This document shows positions 1 to 5,311 of a stretch of 9,797 bases of DNA, in pieces. The notes beneath the pieces are model-generated. The model worked only from the letters and a program-made list of their open reading frames with translations. It made no database searches and was not told the origin of the DNA. The stretch lies in contig CAYZEZ010000192.1 in assembly GCA_964477295.1 (NCBI GenBank), positions 1 to 9,797 of the forward strand. The letters are read 5' to 3'. The first letter of the stretch is position 1, and the number at the start of each line of letters is the position of its first letter. This DNA is from CAYZEZ01 sp964477295. Its GTDB lineage: Bacteria > Bacteroidota > Bacteroidia > Bacteroidales > SM23-62. The translations under genes and the position numbers were made by a program.

Positions 1-310
1 TGTCTGTTTCCCGGATGTCCTCAATGTCCTGCTGATAATGATGCTTCAGGTTACGGTGATAATGCGTGATTGCCGTATTGATCATTATCTTCTTCATCCA
101 GTTTATAAAAGAACCTGTTCCGGCATAATCCCGGATATTTCCATAGATCTTCACAAATCCATCCTGCAGGATGTCTTCCGCTTCATCCCGCCTTCCTGCG
201 TACCGCATGCAGATACCAAGCAACACCTTAGCGAACCTGTCGAAAAGGGCTTTTTGTGCTTTTTTATCTTTGCGGCAACAGCCATCAATTATTTGCTTTT
301 CATCAAGCAT
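1..310 (-). CDS. ECF-type RNA polymerase sigma factor, N-terminal part (gene runs off the left edge)
   Basis: This partial gene encodes the first 103 residues of an extracytoplasmic-function sigma-70 factor, which would direct core RNA polymerase to a specific promoter set. The visible part covers sigma region 2. Residues 44-56 (AEDILQDGFVKIY) match the conserved region 2.1-2.2 helix that contacts the core enzyme, and residues 66-81 (GSFINWMKKIMINTAI) match the region 2.3-2.4 segment used in promoter melting and -10 recognition. Region 4 would lie outside the window. The start ATG at 310-308 is the only good candidate, because an in-frame TAA lies a few codons upstream. No anti-sigma gene is visible. 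The upstream AT-rich stretch has no clear Bacteroidota promoter; the best candidate is a weak TAAGTTTT around 400-410. The family call is confident, but the regulon cannot be told. Confidence 0.88.
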   Translation of the reverse strand, partial: MLDEKQIIDGCCRKDKKAQKALFDRFAKVLLGICMRYAGRRDEAEDILQDGFVKIYGNIRDYAGTGSFINWMKKIMINTAITHYHRNLKHHYQQDIEDIRETD

Positions 311-519
311 TCTTATGGTTATTTCAATGACTACTTATGTAATATTTTAGTTGCATTTAGATTGTTGAAATTATGAATTTTTTAACTTAATTTTTGTTAA
401 AAACTTAATAGAAAGTAACTTAGATTTTTCTGATAATCTGAAATAATCTAACATATATGAAGAGTGATGAGTGAAGAGTGAAGAGTGACGGGATGTGTGG
501 GTGTGGGTATGGGGGAGGA
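311..519. other. AT-rich spacer ending in low-complexity heptad repeat
   Basis: No gene is seen here. The left part is AT-rich and would hold the promoter of the sigma-factor gene. The right part holds a 7-bp periodic repeat, listed separately. The neighbouring ATPase gene ends at 520, and no convincing terminator hairpin was found beyond it. Confidence 0.5.
461..510 (+). repeat. Degenerate 7-bp tandem repeat (AGAGTGA-type), locus 1
   Basis: Read in steps of seven from 461, the sequence is AGAGTGA, TGAGTGA, AGAGTGA, AGAGTGA. It then drifts into G/T-rich units (CGGGATG, TGTGGGT, GTGGGTA). Each of the first four units ends in TGA. The repeat lies just beyond the 3' end of the ATPase gene. Two other spacers in this window show the same 7-bp period. 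Confidence 0.7.
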
Positions 520-1665
520 TTATCCAGGGATGATTTCGCTTTCCCAGAGTTGTAATAAAAATTGTTTCCAGGGAAGGGCCATAATATTACCTATTTTCCT
601 TGGATAAGGATCCATGCTGACAATGATCATTTTATTAACGGGATATTCCTCTGAAAAATGTTTCAGTCCTTTTAAATGGTGTGGATTGACCATATTGGCA
701 GATTTGACTTCAACAGCCACTTCATGATCTCCCAGTACGAAATCAACTTCCATCTGAGAGGCTGTACGCCAAAAACGGATAGGATAGTTAATGCCGGAAT
801 AGTGACTGTGTGCATAAAGCTCCTGATAAATAAGGTGTTCGAAAACTTTTCCGAATGCCTCACTGCCCTGTTCGATGCTGCCTCTTTTTAATAAATAGTT
901 AGCCAGCCCAATATCGAAATAATAAAATTTGGGTGACATAATCACCCTGCGCTTAGGTTTCTTCTGATATGACTGTAAAAAACGACCAGTCCTGGTGTCC
1001 TGCAGAATCTGAAAATATTCCCTTACTGTCGGAGAACTCACCCCACAATCGCGTGCTATATTTGTATAATTCACTAACTCCCCGTTCGAAAAGGCTGCCA
1101 TTTCAAGAAACCTTGAAAACGACCTGATATTTCTCAGCCTGGCTTCTGCCATTATTTCATCGCGAAGGTAATTGCCAATATATGCTGATAATAGTTTATC
1201 AGGTTTTGCAGATAAATAATGTCGCGGGATCAATCCATTATTCATTGCCTTTAAAAGATCAAAATCTGGAATTTCGGCTGAAATAAGTGGATACAATTCA
1301 TACCCTAACGCTCTTCCCCCCAGGAGATTTCCCCCGGAACGCAGAATGTTCCCCGGACCGGAACCACTTAGAATGAATTGTATGTTTTTATTGACGATCA
1401 GCCAGTGGATCTCATTAAGTAAGGCAGGTATTCGCTGAATTTCATCTATAATAACCGGAGTTTTGAGGCTGTTTGTTGTAAGTATTTCTCTCAACAATGA
1501 AGGATTACGCAGAAAACGATCATATTCATTGTTCAGGAGAAGATCAAAATAAGTTGATTCCGGAAATAATTGTTTGAGTAATGTACTTTTTCCTGTTTGC
1601 CTCGGGCCCCAGAGAAAGGCACTTTCAATATCAAGGGAATTAAAATTTTGTTTTCTAATATACAT
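520..1665 (-). CDS. DUF4143-type AAA ATPase with C-terminal nuclease-like fold
   Basis: This 381-residue protein has the full layout of the AAA-14/DUF4143 family. The Walker A motif is at 20-28 (GPRQTGKST), the Walker B at 70-75 (PVIIDE), and a sensor-like strand at 97-101 (FILSG). A winged-helix-like segment lies around 199-219 (NYTNIARDCGVSSPTVREYF). The C-terminal DUF4143 part carries a PD-(D/E)XK-like set: E276, D308 and the E319-V-K321 motif. Family members are predicted ATP-binding proteins of unknown cellular role, common in variable regions of bacterial and archaeal genomes. The length is normal and nothing is broken. The start ATG (1665-1663) sits inside one copy of a 19-bp direct repeat, and an 8-bp promoter-like box lies about 45 bp upstream. 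It diverges from the recombinase remnant. The family assignment is firm; no specific function is claimed. Confidence 0.9.
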   Translation of the reverse strand: MYIRKQNFNSLDIESAFLWGPRQTGKSTLLKQLFPESTYFDLLLNNEYDRFLRNPSLLREILTTNSLKTPVIIDEIQRIPALLNEIHWLIVNKNIQFILSGSGPGNILRSGGNLLGGRALGYELYPLISAEIPDFDLLKAMNNGLIPRHYLSAKPDKLLSAYIGNYLRDEIMAEARLRNIRSFSRFLEMAAFSNGELVNYTNIARDCGVSSPTVREYFQILQDTRTGRFLQSYQKKPKRRVIMSPKFYYFDIGLANYLLKRGSIEQGSEAFGKVFEHLIYQELYAHSHYSGINYPIRFWRTASQMEVDFVLGDHEVAVEVKSANMVNPHHLKGLKHFSEEYPVNKMIIVSMDPYPRKIGNIMALPWKQFLLQLWESEIIPG

Positions 1666-1710
1666 GATAATTTAAAGTAGCATATTAAAATTACATGATA
1701 ATTTAAAGTA
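1661..1710 (-). repeat. Two 19-bp direct repeats over the ATPase start region
   Basis: The plus-strand sequence tacatgataatttaaagta occurs identically at 1661-1679 and 1692-1710, a 31-bp step. On the gene strand each copy contains an ATG. In the proximal copy this is the gene's start codon, and in the distal copy it is followed at once by TAA, giving an ATG-TAA start-stop in the leader. The pair could be a regulator-binding site, a leader element or a simple duplication. Confidence 0.8.
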
Positions 1711-1741
1711 CAAAGATGGGATATTACAATTAAATCTGCAA
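1711..1741 (-). promoter_or_regulatory. Candidate Bacteroidota promoter for the DUF4143 ATPase
   Basis: On the minus strand a TTG (1741-1739) is followed after 20 bp by CATCTTTG (1718-1711), one mismatch from TAnnTTTG. It lies directly upstream of the two 19-bp repeats, so a transcript would begin inside or near the distal copy. Confidence 0.4.
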
Positions 1742-1765
1742 CTTAAATACCATAAATCGTGAAAT

Positions 1766-1817
1766 GGTTCGAATTCGCGAGGGAGGTTATGATTGTGGCC
1801 CTGTACGAACTCAAACC
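1766..1817. repeat. Imperfect 11-bp inverted repeat with nested 4-bp stem
   Basis: ggttcgaattc (1766-1776) pairs with gaactcaaacc (1807-1817) at 9 of 11 positions. Inside it, AGGG (1780-1783) can pair with CCCT (1799-1802). The left arm resembles a tRNA T-loop (GGTTCGAAT), but the 5-bp arms expected of a T-stem are absent, so it is not a tRNA. It could be a recombination or regulatory site belonging to the adjacent recombinase, or chance. Confidence 0.35.
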
Positions 1818-1936
1818 TTTGTTTTTCCTGGTTTTATTTATTTTGTGATATTTTGTGTAAAAGATTATATATCAGGCTATAATCATATAATAACAAAGAA
1901 TCACAAAGGATCAATAACCTCACAACTGTATCCGAA

Positions 1937-1963
1937 TTTGTATCCAATAAATTTGTACATTTG
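1937..1963 (+). promoter_or_regulatory. Candidate promoter for the recombinase remnant
   Basis: TACATTTG (1956-1963) matches TAnnTTTG exactly and lies 22 bp before the ATG at 1986. The nearest TTTG (1937-1940) is only 15 bp upstream, shorter than usual, so the -33 assignment is weak. Confidence 0.4.
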
Positions 1964-1985
1964 AATAAATTTAATCAAATTTACT

Positions 1986-2468
1986 ATGGCTTCAGTCAAT
2001 TATTACCTCAAAGGTGCAATAAGTGAAAAACATATTGAAGAATTAAAGAGGGTTGAAGATACTGAATCTCTCGACGAATTGCTAAGCCACCCATTACAGA
2101 TATTCTTAAAACTATCTTCACAAGGAAGAAGAATTCAGGTTTATACTAAAAAAAGAATTGCTCAAAAATATTGGGACAGCTCCAAACAGGAATATAATCC
2201 GCGGAGGTACAGAGACAACTGTGCTGCCAAAAATGCCTGGCTGCGTGAATTAAAGACTGAAGTTGCCGAATTGGCCGATAACAATGAGAGAAATGGTTCC
2301 ATAACAACTTCTCAGGAAATCAAAGAAATTCTTTCCAATAAGATTGTAGGTAAACCGGTGAAAGAATCATTTGAAGAGCTTCTGTATTCATTTCTTAGAG
2401 ACCATAGGAAAAATGATGGTCATCCAGTGAAAGTAGGTACCAGACAAAGATATTTAGCGGTTTATTGA
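1986..2468 (+). pseudogene. Tyrosine recombinase (integrase), N-terminal fragment only
   Basis: The 160-residue reading frame matches the start of the Bacteroidota tyrosine recombinases that mobilise integrative elements. Residues about 36-75 form the arm DNA-binding domain (PLQIFLKLSSQGRRIQVYT, KYWDSSKQEYNPRRY). A helical linker follows, and then the beginning of the SAM-like core-binding domain (SFEELLYSFLRDHRKNDG, GTRQRYLAVY, to residue 160). Intact members are about 400 residues. The catalytic domain with its R-H-R-Y residues is wholly missing, so the product cannot recombine DNA, although it might still bind arm sites. The frame meets TGA at 2466-2468, within about 10 bp of where the phosphatase fragment becomes recognisable in another frame. 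This marks the rearrangement junction. The start ATG follows a TACATTTG box and AT-rich leader. Recognition is from sequence memory of the family. Confidence 0.8.
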
Positions 2469-2907
2469 ATCACTTGGACAGAAGGGAATAGTCGATGAAG
2501 TACAGGATGGTATGGATGGGAGTGTTATGTTATTTGATCGGAGAAATAAGAAATTGCAGGTTTCCGGTGCAAATAGCAGTCTTTACCTGCTGAGAAATCA
2601 TAAACTGATAAGGATAGAAGGAGACAGAATGCCAATTTCTCACTATCCTATAATGGAAGATTTTACACTGCGAGAATTATTACTTGAGTCCGGCGATATG
2701 ATATACCTTGCAACGGACGGATTTGTTGATCAGTTTGGCGGTGGAGGGGGAAAAAAATTCAACCATAATGCATTCCGCGAACTATTATTAAAAATCCATA
2801 AAAAAAATGCTAGGGAGCAGGAAGATATACTGACCCGGGTATTTGATAAGTGGAAAGGTGAATTATACCAGGTTGATGATGTAACAGTTCTGGGTATTAG
2901 AATATAG
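2458..2907 (+). pseudogene. SpoIIE/PP2C-type serine phosphatase, C-terminal fragment
   Basis: This stretch encodes the last part of a SpoIIE-type (PPM) phosphatase domain. Coding sense begins at the junction, reading RFIESLGQKG and running into the metal-binding DGMD motif (codons 2506-2517). The GANSSLYLLRN strand, the LATDGF...DQFGG motif (second aspartate at 2716-2718) and the final DDVTVLGIR motif with paired aspartates at 2875-2880 follow. In this family the enzyme dephosphorylates Ser/Thr residues, often on anti-anti-sigma or other signalling partners. The first metal-binding motif and any N-terminal sensor or TPR domain are absent. The frame is closed upstream by TAG at 2455-2457, so no intact gene can be reconstructed. 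An internal ATG at 2512 could start a 131-residue product, but it would lack essential ligands. The frame is +1 relative to the recombinase fragment. Confidence 0.8.
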
Positions 2908-3030
2908 ACTACATAGGGTTTGCTGATTTTCTAATGCCCATGCTCGCACCAGTCTAATTTTGACCACCGGAATCCAATCGTATGTAACTACCTCCGGAAA
3001 ATATACTTTTAAAATCCTCAAAACAGATAA

Positions 3031-3174
3031 AGCCAAAAATTTACCGTACTCTACTGTTACTTTCATCAGTTTTGTCAGGTTCATAATGAATATGATCAGG
3101 AGTATATTTCTGAATCCCATTATGCAAAATTAATGAGAGATATTGATATTGATATTGATGAAGACTTTATGTAG
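3031..3174 (+). pseudogene. Possible C-terminal remnant of an unrecognised protein
   Basis: The frame is open after TAA at 3028-3030 and ends at TAG 3172-3174. Its latter part looks protein-like: QVHNEYDQEYISESHYAKLM, then an acidic tail RDIDIDIDEDFM. There is no ATG until 3133, and the first codons do not look coding, so it would be a truncated 3' end. I do not recognise the family. Confidence 0.3.
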
Positions 3175-3176
3175 CC

Positions 3177-3251
3177 ATGATCAAACCTGATAAACAAATA
3201 GTTCTTGATGCTGATGAATTATATATCTTAGGAAGCCGTGAGTCGGAGTGA
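3177..3251 (+). pseudogene. Possible 24-residue 5' remnant or tiny ORF
   Basis: An ATG two bases after the preceding stop opens 24 codons (MIKPDKQIVLDADELYIL, then GSRESE) ending at TGA 3249-3251. The tight two-base spacing to the previous frame resembles a translationally coupled gene pair. The second gene seems to have been cut off after its first codons. No family is recognised. Confidence 0.25.
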
Positions 3252-3290
3252 GGGGCTTGGTTAAATATATGTTAAGCAGGTTATACTGGG

Positions 3291-3322
3291 TTTACATTAG
3301 TGCATAATTTTAGTTACTTTTG
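3291..3322 (+). promoter_or_regulatory. Candidate promoter of the superoxide dismutase gene
   Basis: TACTTTTG (3315-3322) is an exact TAnnTTTG box. Twenty bases upstream is TTTA (3291-3294), one base off TTTG. The box ends 32 bp before the start codon, which leaves room for a short leader. Confidence 0.55.
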
Positions 3323-3354
3323 ATGTTGAATTGAAAATCAACGACCTTTAAATA

Positions 3355-4083
3355 ATGAATAAAAGAGAGTTTCTTAAAAAATCCACACTACTCGGAATTG
3401 GCGGAATGGCCGCTGGCAGTGCACCTGTAAAAGCTTTCGGCTCCAGGATCCTTTCAAAGGATGAAGACAGGTTCAAATTCCCTAAACTCGATTATGCTTA
3501 CGATGCACTCGAACCTTATATCGACGCCCAAACCATGGAGCTGCATTACAGCAAACACTTCGCAGGATATACAAAAAAATTCAATGCGGCTGTAAAAGAA
3601 GCCGGCATTCCGGCCGGCCTTTCCGCAAAGGATATCTTCAGGAACGTTTCCGAATACCCTGCCGGTGTCCTGAATAACGGCGGAGGATTTTATAACCACC
3701 GCCTGTTCTGGAAGGTGATGTCGCCCGGTGGCGGCGGCGAACCTACAGGCGACCTGTTGAAAGCCATCGGGAAGTCGTTCGGCTCATTCGATACCTTCAA
3801 GGAAAAATTTTCAAAGGCAGCTGCCACCCAGTTCGGCTCAGGCTGGGCCTGGCTGGTCTTCCAGGACGGCAAACTGGTCGTTTCCCAGACCTCCAACCAG
3901 GTGAACCCGCTGATGGATGTGGCCGGGATTAAGGGTATGCCGCTGCTGACCCTCGATGTCTGGGAACACGCCTATTACCTCAAATACCAGAACCGCCGGC
4001 CGGAATACATCAAAAACTGGTGGAACGTGGTCAACTGGGAGTTTGTGGCGAAACGCTACAATACAGTGAATTCAGCAATGTAA
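3355..4083 (+). CDS. Superoxide dismutase, Mn-type, with Tat-like signal peptide
   Basis: The protein (242 residues) converts superoxide to oxygen and hydrogen peroxide. All four metal ligands are present: H64, H115 (in NHRLFW), D201 and H205 (in DVWEHAYY). The second-sphere H68 and Y72 are present too. The active-site glutamine is supplied as Q182 (SNQVNPL), while the FeSOD glutamine position is G111, which is the arrangement of Mn enzymes; metal use still needs assay. An N-terminal extension of about 38 residues looks like a signal peptide: NKREFLKK, then a mild hydrophobic core and a possible cleavage site after VKA27. It resembles a Tat signal with KR instead of RR, so the enzyme may be exported, folded, to the periplasm. 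The gene has its own promoter-like box. Its last 12 codons are repeated downstream as part of a 57-bp tandem duplication. It converges with the Fic gene. Confidence 0.93.
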   Translation: MNKREFLKKSTLLGIGGMAAGSAPVKAFGSRILSKDEDRFKFPKLDYAYDALEPYIDAQTMELHYSKHFAGYTKKFNAAVKEAGIPAGLSAKDIFRNVSEYPAGVLNNGGGFYNHRLFWKVMSPGGGGEPTGDLLKAIGKSFGSFDTFKEKFSKAAATQFGSGWAWLVFQDGKLVVSQTSNQVNPLMDVAGIKGMPLLTLDVWEHAYYLKYQNRRPEYIKNWWNVVNWEFVAKRYNTVNSAM

Positions 4084-4168
4084 ATGGATGCAAGCCGGTA
4101 CATGGCGAAACGCTACAATACAGTGAATTCAGCAATGTAAATGGATGCAAGCCGGTACATGGCGAAAC
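4046..4168 (+). repeat. 57-bp tandem duplication of the dismutase 3' end
   Basis: Two perfect copies with 57-bp period lie at 4046-4102 and 4103-4159, and a 9-bp third start (tggcgaaac) ends at 4168. Copy 1 contains the last 12 codons and stop of the dismutase gene plus 18 bp beyond it. Copy 2 recreates these as a free-standing ATG frame (MAKRYNTVNSAM, stop) at 4102-4140. The perfect identity points to a recent event. Confidence 0.92.
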
Positions 4169-4184
4169 CCACCCGTCAGATTTA

Positions 4185-4781
4185 TTATGACCTGGCAAAT
4201 TTGACCAGTGGTTCAAGATCGCCATTGTCAGCGGCATGAATTGCTTCAAGATATTTCTTTCGCATACCGCCAGGCTCTGCCAGGTTTGACCCGCCCCAGG
4301 TAAATACATCTTTCCTGAATGCATGAGATACAAGAATATCGGCACATAACCTTGAGTGCCTTCCATTTCCATTGGGGAACGGGTGAATTTTTACAAGCCC
4401 GTGTTTGTACCTGACAGCAATTTCATCCTTTGAGAATTTTTCATTCTCAATCCAAAATTTGCAGTCATCAATCAGCATTTGGAGTCCCGGATTGATTTGC
4501 AGTTTATCAACGCCGATATTTTTATTCGACTTTCTTATAGTACCGGCCCAAACCCATGTTCTGTCGAACATTTGCTTATGAACCTCCAATATAAAACCCA
4601 TGGACAGGATCCTGTCCGGGCTAAAATGTTGTGACAGGGTCCATTCCATTGCATTTTCAATATTCTGCTGTTCGAACTCATCCAGTTCGCCCCTGGTAGA
4701 AATGGTCCTGATTATTAATCCTTCTTTCTCCTCTTCAGAGATGGGCGTTTGACCGTATGTATAGCTTAGCTCTAATCCCAC
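4185..4781 (-). CDS. Mobile mystery protein B, Fic-domain protein
   Basis: This 198-residue protein carries a Fic domain. The signature HPFPNGNGRHSR spans 133-144, preceded by the typical Fic helices (WVWAGTIRKSNKNIG at 76-90). Fic enzymes usually transfer AMP or another phospho-group to a target hydroxyl, with H133 as the base and GNGR binding phosphates. Here N137 stands where active AMPylators have Asp or Glu for the metal ion, so the chemistry may differ or be weak. The protein overlaps and follows an XRE regulator, the fixed partner arrangement of mobile mystery proteins A and B, a pair described from plasmids and other mobile contexts. Its GTG start (4781-4779) overlaps the stop of A by 10 bp, implying translational coupling; an in-frame TAA lies just upstream and the first in-frame ATG would cut 43 residues. 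A toxin-like role is inference. Confidence 0.88.
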   Translation of the reverse strand: MGLELSYTYGQTPISEEEKEGLIIRTISTRGELDEFEQQNIENAMEWTLSQHFSPDRILSMGFILEVHKQMFDRTWVWAGTIRKSNKNIGVDKLQINPGLQMLIDDCKFWIENEKFSKDEIAVRYKHGLVKIHPFPNGNGRHSRLCADILVSHAFRKDVFTWGGSNLAEPGGMRKKYLEAIHAADNGDLEPLVKFARS

Positions 4782-5230
4782 AGGTACCTTGGCATTTTAT
4801 TTATTATTTCCCCGGCTTTCTCCTGAAGCTCTTTGTCTATTCTTTCATCGGACAATTTCTGATCTTCAAGGTTCATGCTTACCGAACTTCGCCCGACTAT
4901 TTCCTTTGCTATTTCATATGCCCTGGTCTCGATCATCTTTTTTAACGAAAGGGATCCGGGAATAAATCCATATACAAATTTCATATCCAATGCCCTACTT
5001 ACCTGGTATAAAACCTTCAGTGAGACAGTTCCGCTTTCTTCCCTTTCTTCAATCTCTTTTACACTTTGCGGTGTAATAGAAAGCTTATTCCCAAGCTGCC
5101 TCAGAGACATGTTAAGTGCTTTCCTGATCGAGTATATCCATCCCTTTGAAGGAATTACCAGGTCTTCAAGCTCCCTGAACCTGATTATCTTCCTGTCAAG
5201 CTGGTCTATTATGAGTTTTCTTTCGTTCAT
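4772..5230 (-). CDS. Mobile mystery protein A, XRE-family DNA-binding regulator
   Basis: This 152-residue protein has a helix-turn-helix of the XRE/Cro type at about 41-65 (MSLRQLGNKLSITPQSVKEI). It is followed by a dimerisation-like segment (LKVLYQVSRALDMKFVYGFIP) and a charged helical C-terminal half. The order, lengths and overlap with a Fic-domain gene identify it as mobile mystery protein A, which in known genomes is found next to protein B. It probably binds DNA in the cytoplasm and represses its own operon, as an antitoxin-type regulator would. The start ATG (5230-5228) lies within the most proximal of three dyad sites, and a strong promoter-like pair lies 27 bp upstream. Repression by binding across start codon and promoter is inferred from this arrangement. 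Whether A also neutralises B directly cannot be told. Confidence 0.88.
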   Translation of the reverse strand: MNERKLIIDQLDRKIIRFRELEDLVIPSKGWIYSIRKALNMSLRQLGNKLSITPQSVKEIEEREESGTVSLKVLYQVSRALDMKFVYGFIPGSLSLKKMIETRAYEIAKEIVGRSSVSMNLEDQKLSDERIDKELQEKAGEIINKMPRYLWD

Positions 5231-5311
5231 AAGGCTATATCCTTAAAATTAATATACAAATATAAGGCTAAAGACTTAAAATAACAAATTAAACATAAGT
5301 CTGCGGGCTTA
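5230..5311. promoter_or_regulatory. Three operator-like dyads (TAAG-N8-CTTA) at 33-bp steps
   Basis: The dyad TAAG-N8-CTTA occurs at 5230-5245, 5263-5278 and 5296-5311, exactly 33 bp apart. The extended form is ATAAG(G/T)CT-N5-CTTAAAA. The proximal site covers the start codon of protein A, the middle one overlaps the -7 box, and the distal one lies just upstream of the -33 box. Sixteen-base dyads of this kind suit a dimeric XRE regulator, so these are probable binding sites of protein A. Confidence 0.65.
5257..5288 (-). promoter_or_regulatory. Promoter of the mobile mystery A/B operon
   Basis: On the minus strand TTTG (5288-5285) and TATATTTG (5264-5257) are separated by 20 bp, a full match to the Bacteroidota consensus TTTG...TAnnTTTG. 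It ends 27 bp before the ATG of protein A and is interleaved with the operator-like dyads. Confidence 0.65.

Larger units (their letters stand above)
1742..1985. other. Spacer between divergent ATPase and recombinase genes
   Basis: No convincing gene is seen. A short open frame at 1764-1964 gives a low-complexity, aromatic-rich peptide without recognisable motifs. The spacer holds an imperfect inverted repeat (1766-1817) and a promoter-like box for the recombinase remnant; both are listed separately. Confidence 0.5.
2908..3354. other. Gene-poor stretch with small coding-like remnants
   Basis: No complete gene is recognisable over about 450 bp. Its right half contains a reading frame without an early start (3031-3174) and a 24-codon frame (3177-3251), both listed. 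The right end holds the dismutase promoter. A short GAT-ATT microsatellite lies around 3138-3160. Together with the broken genes upstream, it reads as decayed accessory DNA. Confidence 0.5.

Noticed and set aside
38..376. Plus-strand open frame of 112 codons over the sigma factor region
   Set aside because: The minus strand gives a clear ECF sigma factor sequence here; the plus frame has no recognisable motif.
1760..1790. Possible tRNA 3' end (GGTTCGAATTC)
   Set aside because: The flanking bases cannot form the 5-bp T-stem and no acceptor or anticodon arm is found.
1764..1964. 66-codon plus-strand frame upstream of the recombinase
   Set aside because: Low-complexity aromatic-rich peptide in AT-rich spacer, no motif; its end overlaps the recombinase promoter box.
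2958..2980. Resemblance to an insertion-sequence end (TTTTGACCACCGG)
   Set aside because: No partner end, target duplication or transposase fragment could be found nearby.
2863..3120. 85-codon minus-strand frame
   Set aside because: No family resemblance, overlaps the phosphatase fragment end on the other strand, and has atypical composition; probably a chance frame.
3233..3258. Terminator hairpin AAGCC...GGCTT
   Set aside because: The 5-bp stem with a 16-bp loop and no T-run is too weak to call.
4102..4140. 12-codon ATG frame (MAKRYNTVNSAM) after the dismutase gene
   Set aside because: It is a by-product of the 57-bp tandem duplication, not an independent gene.
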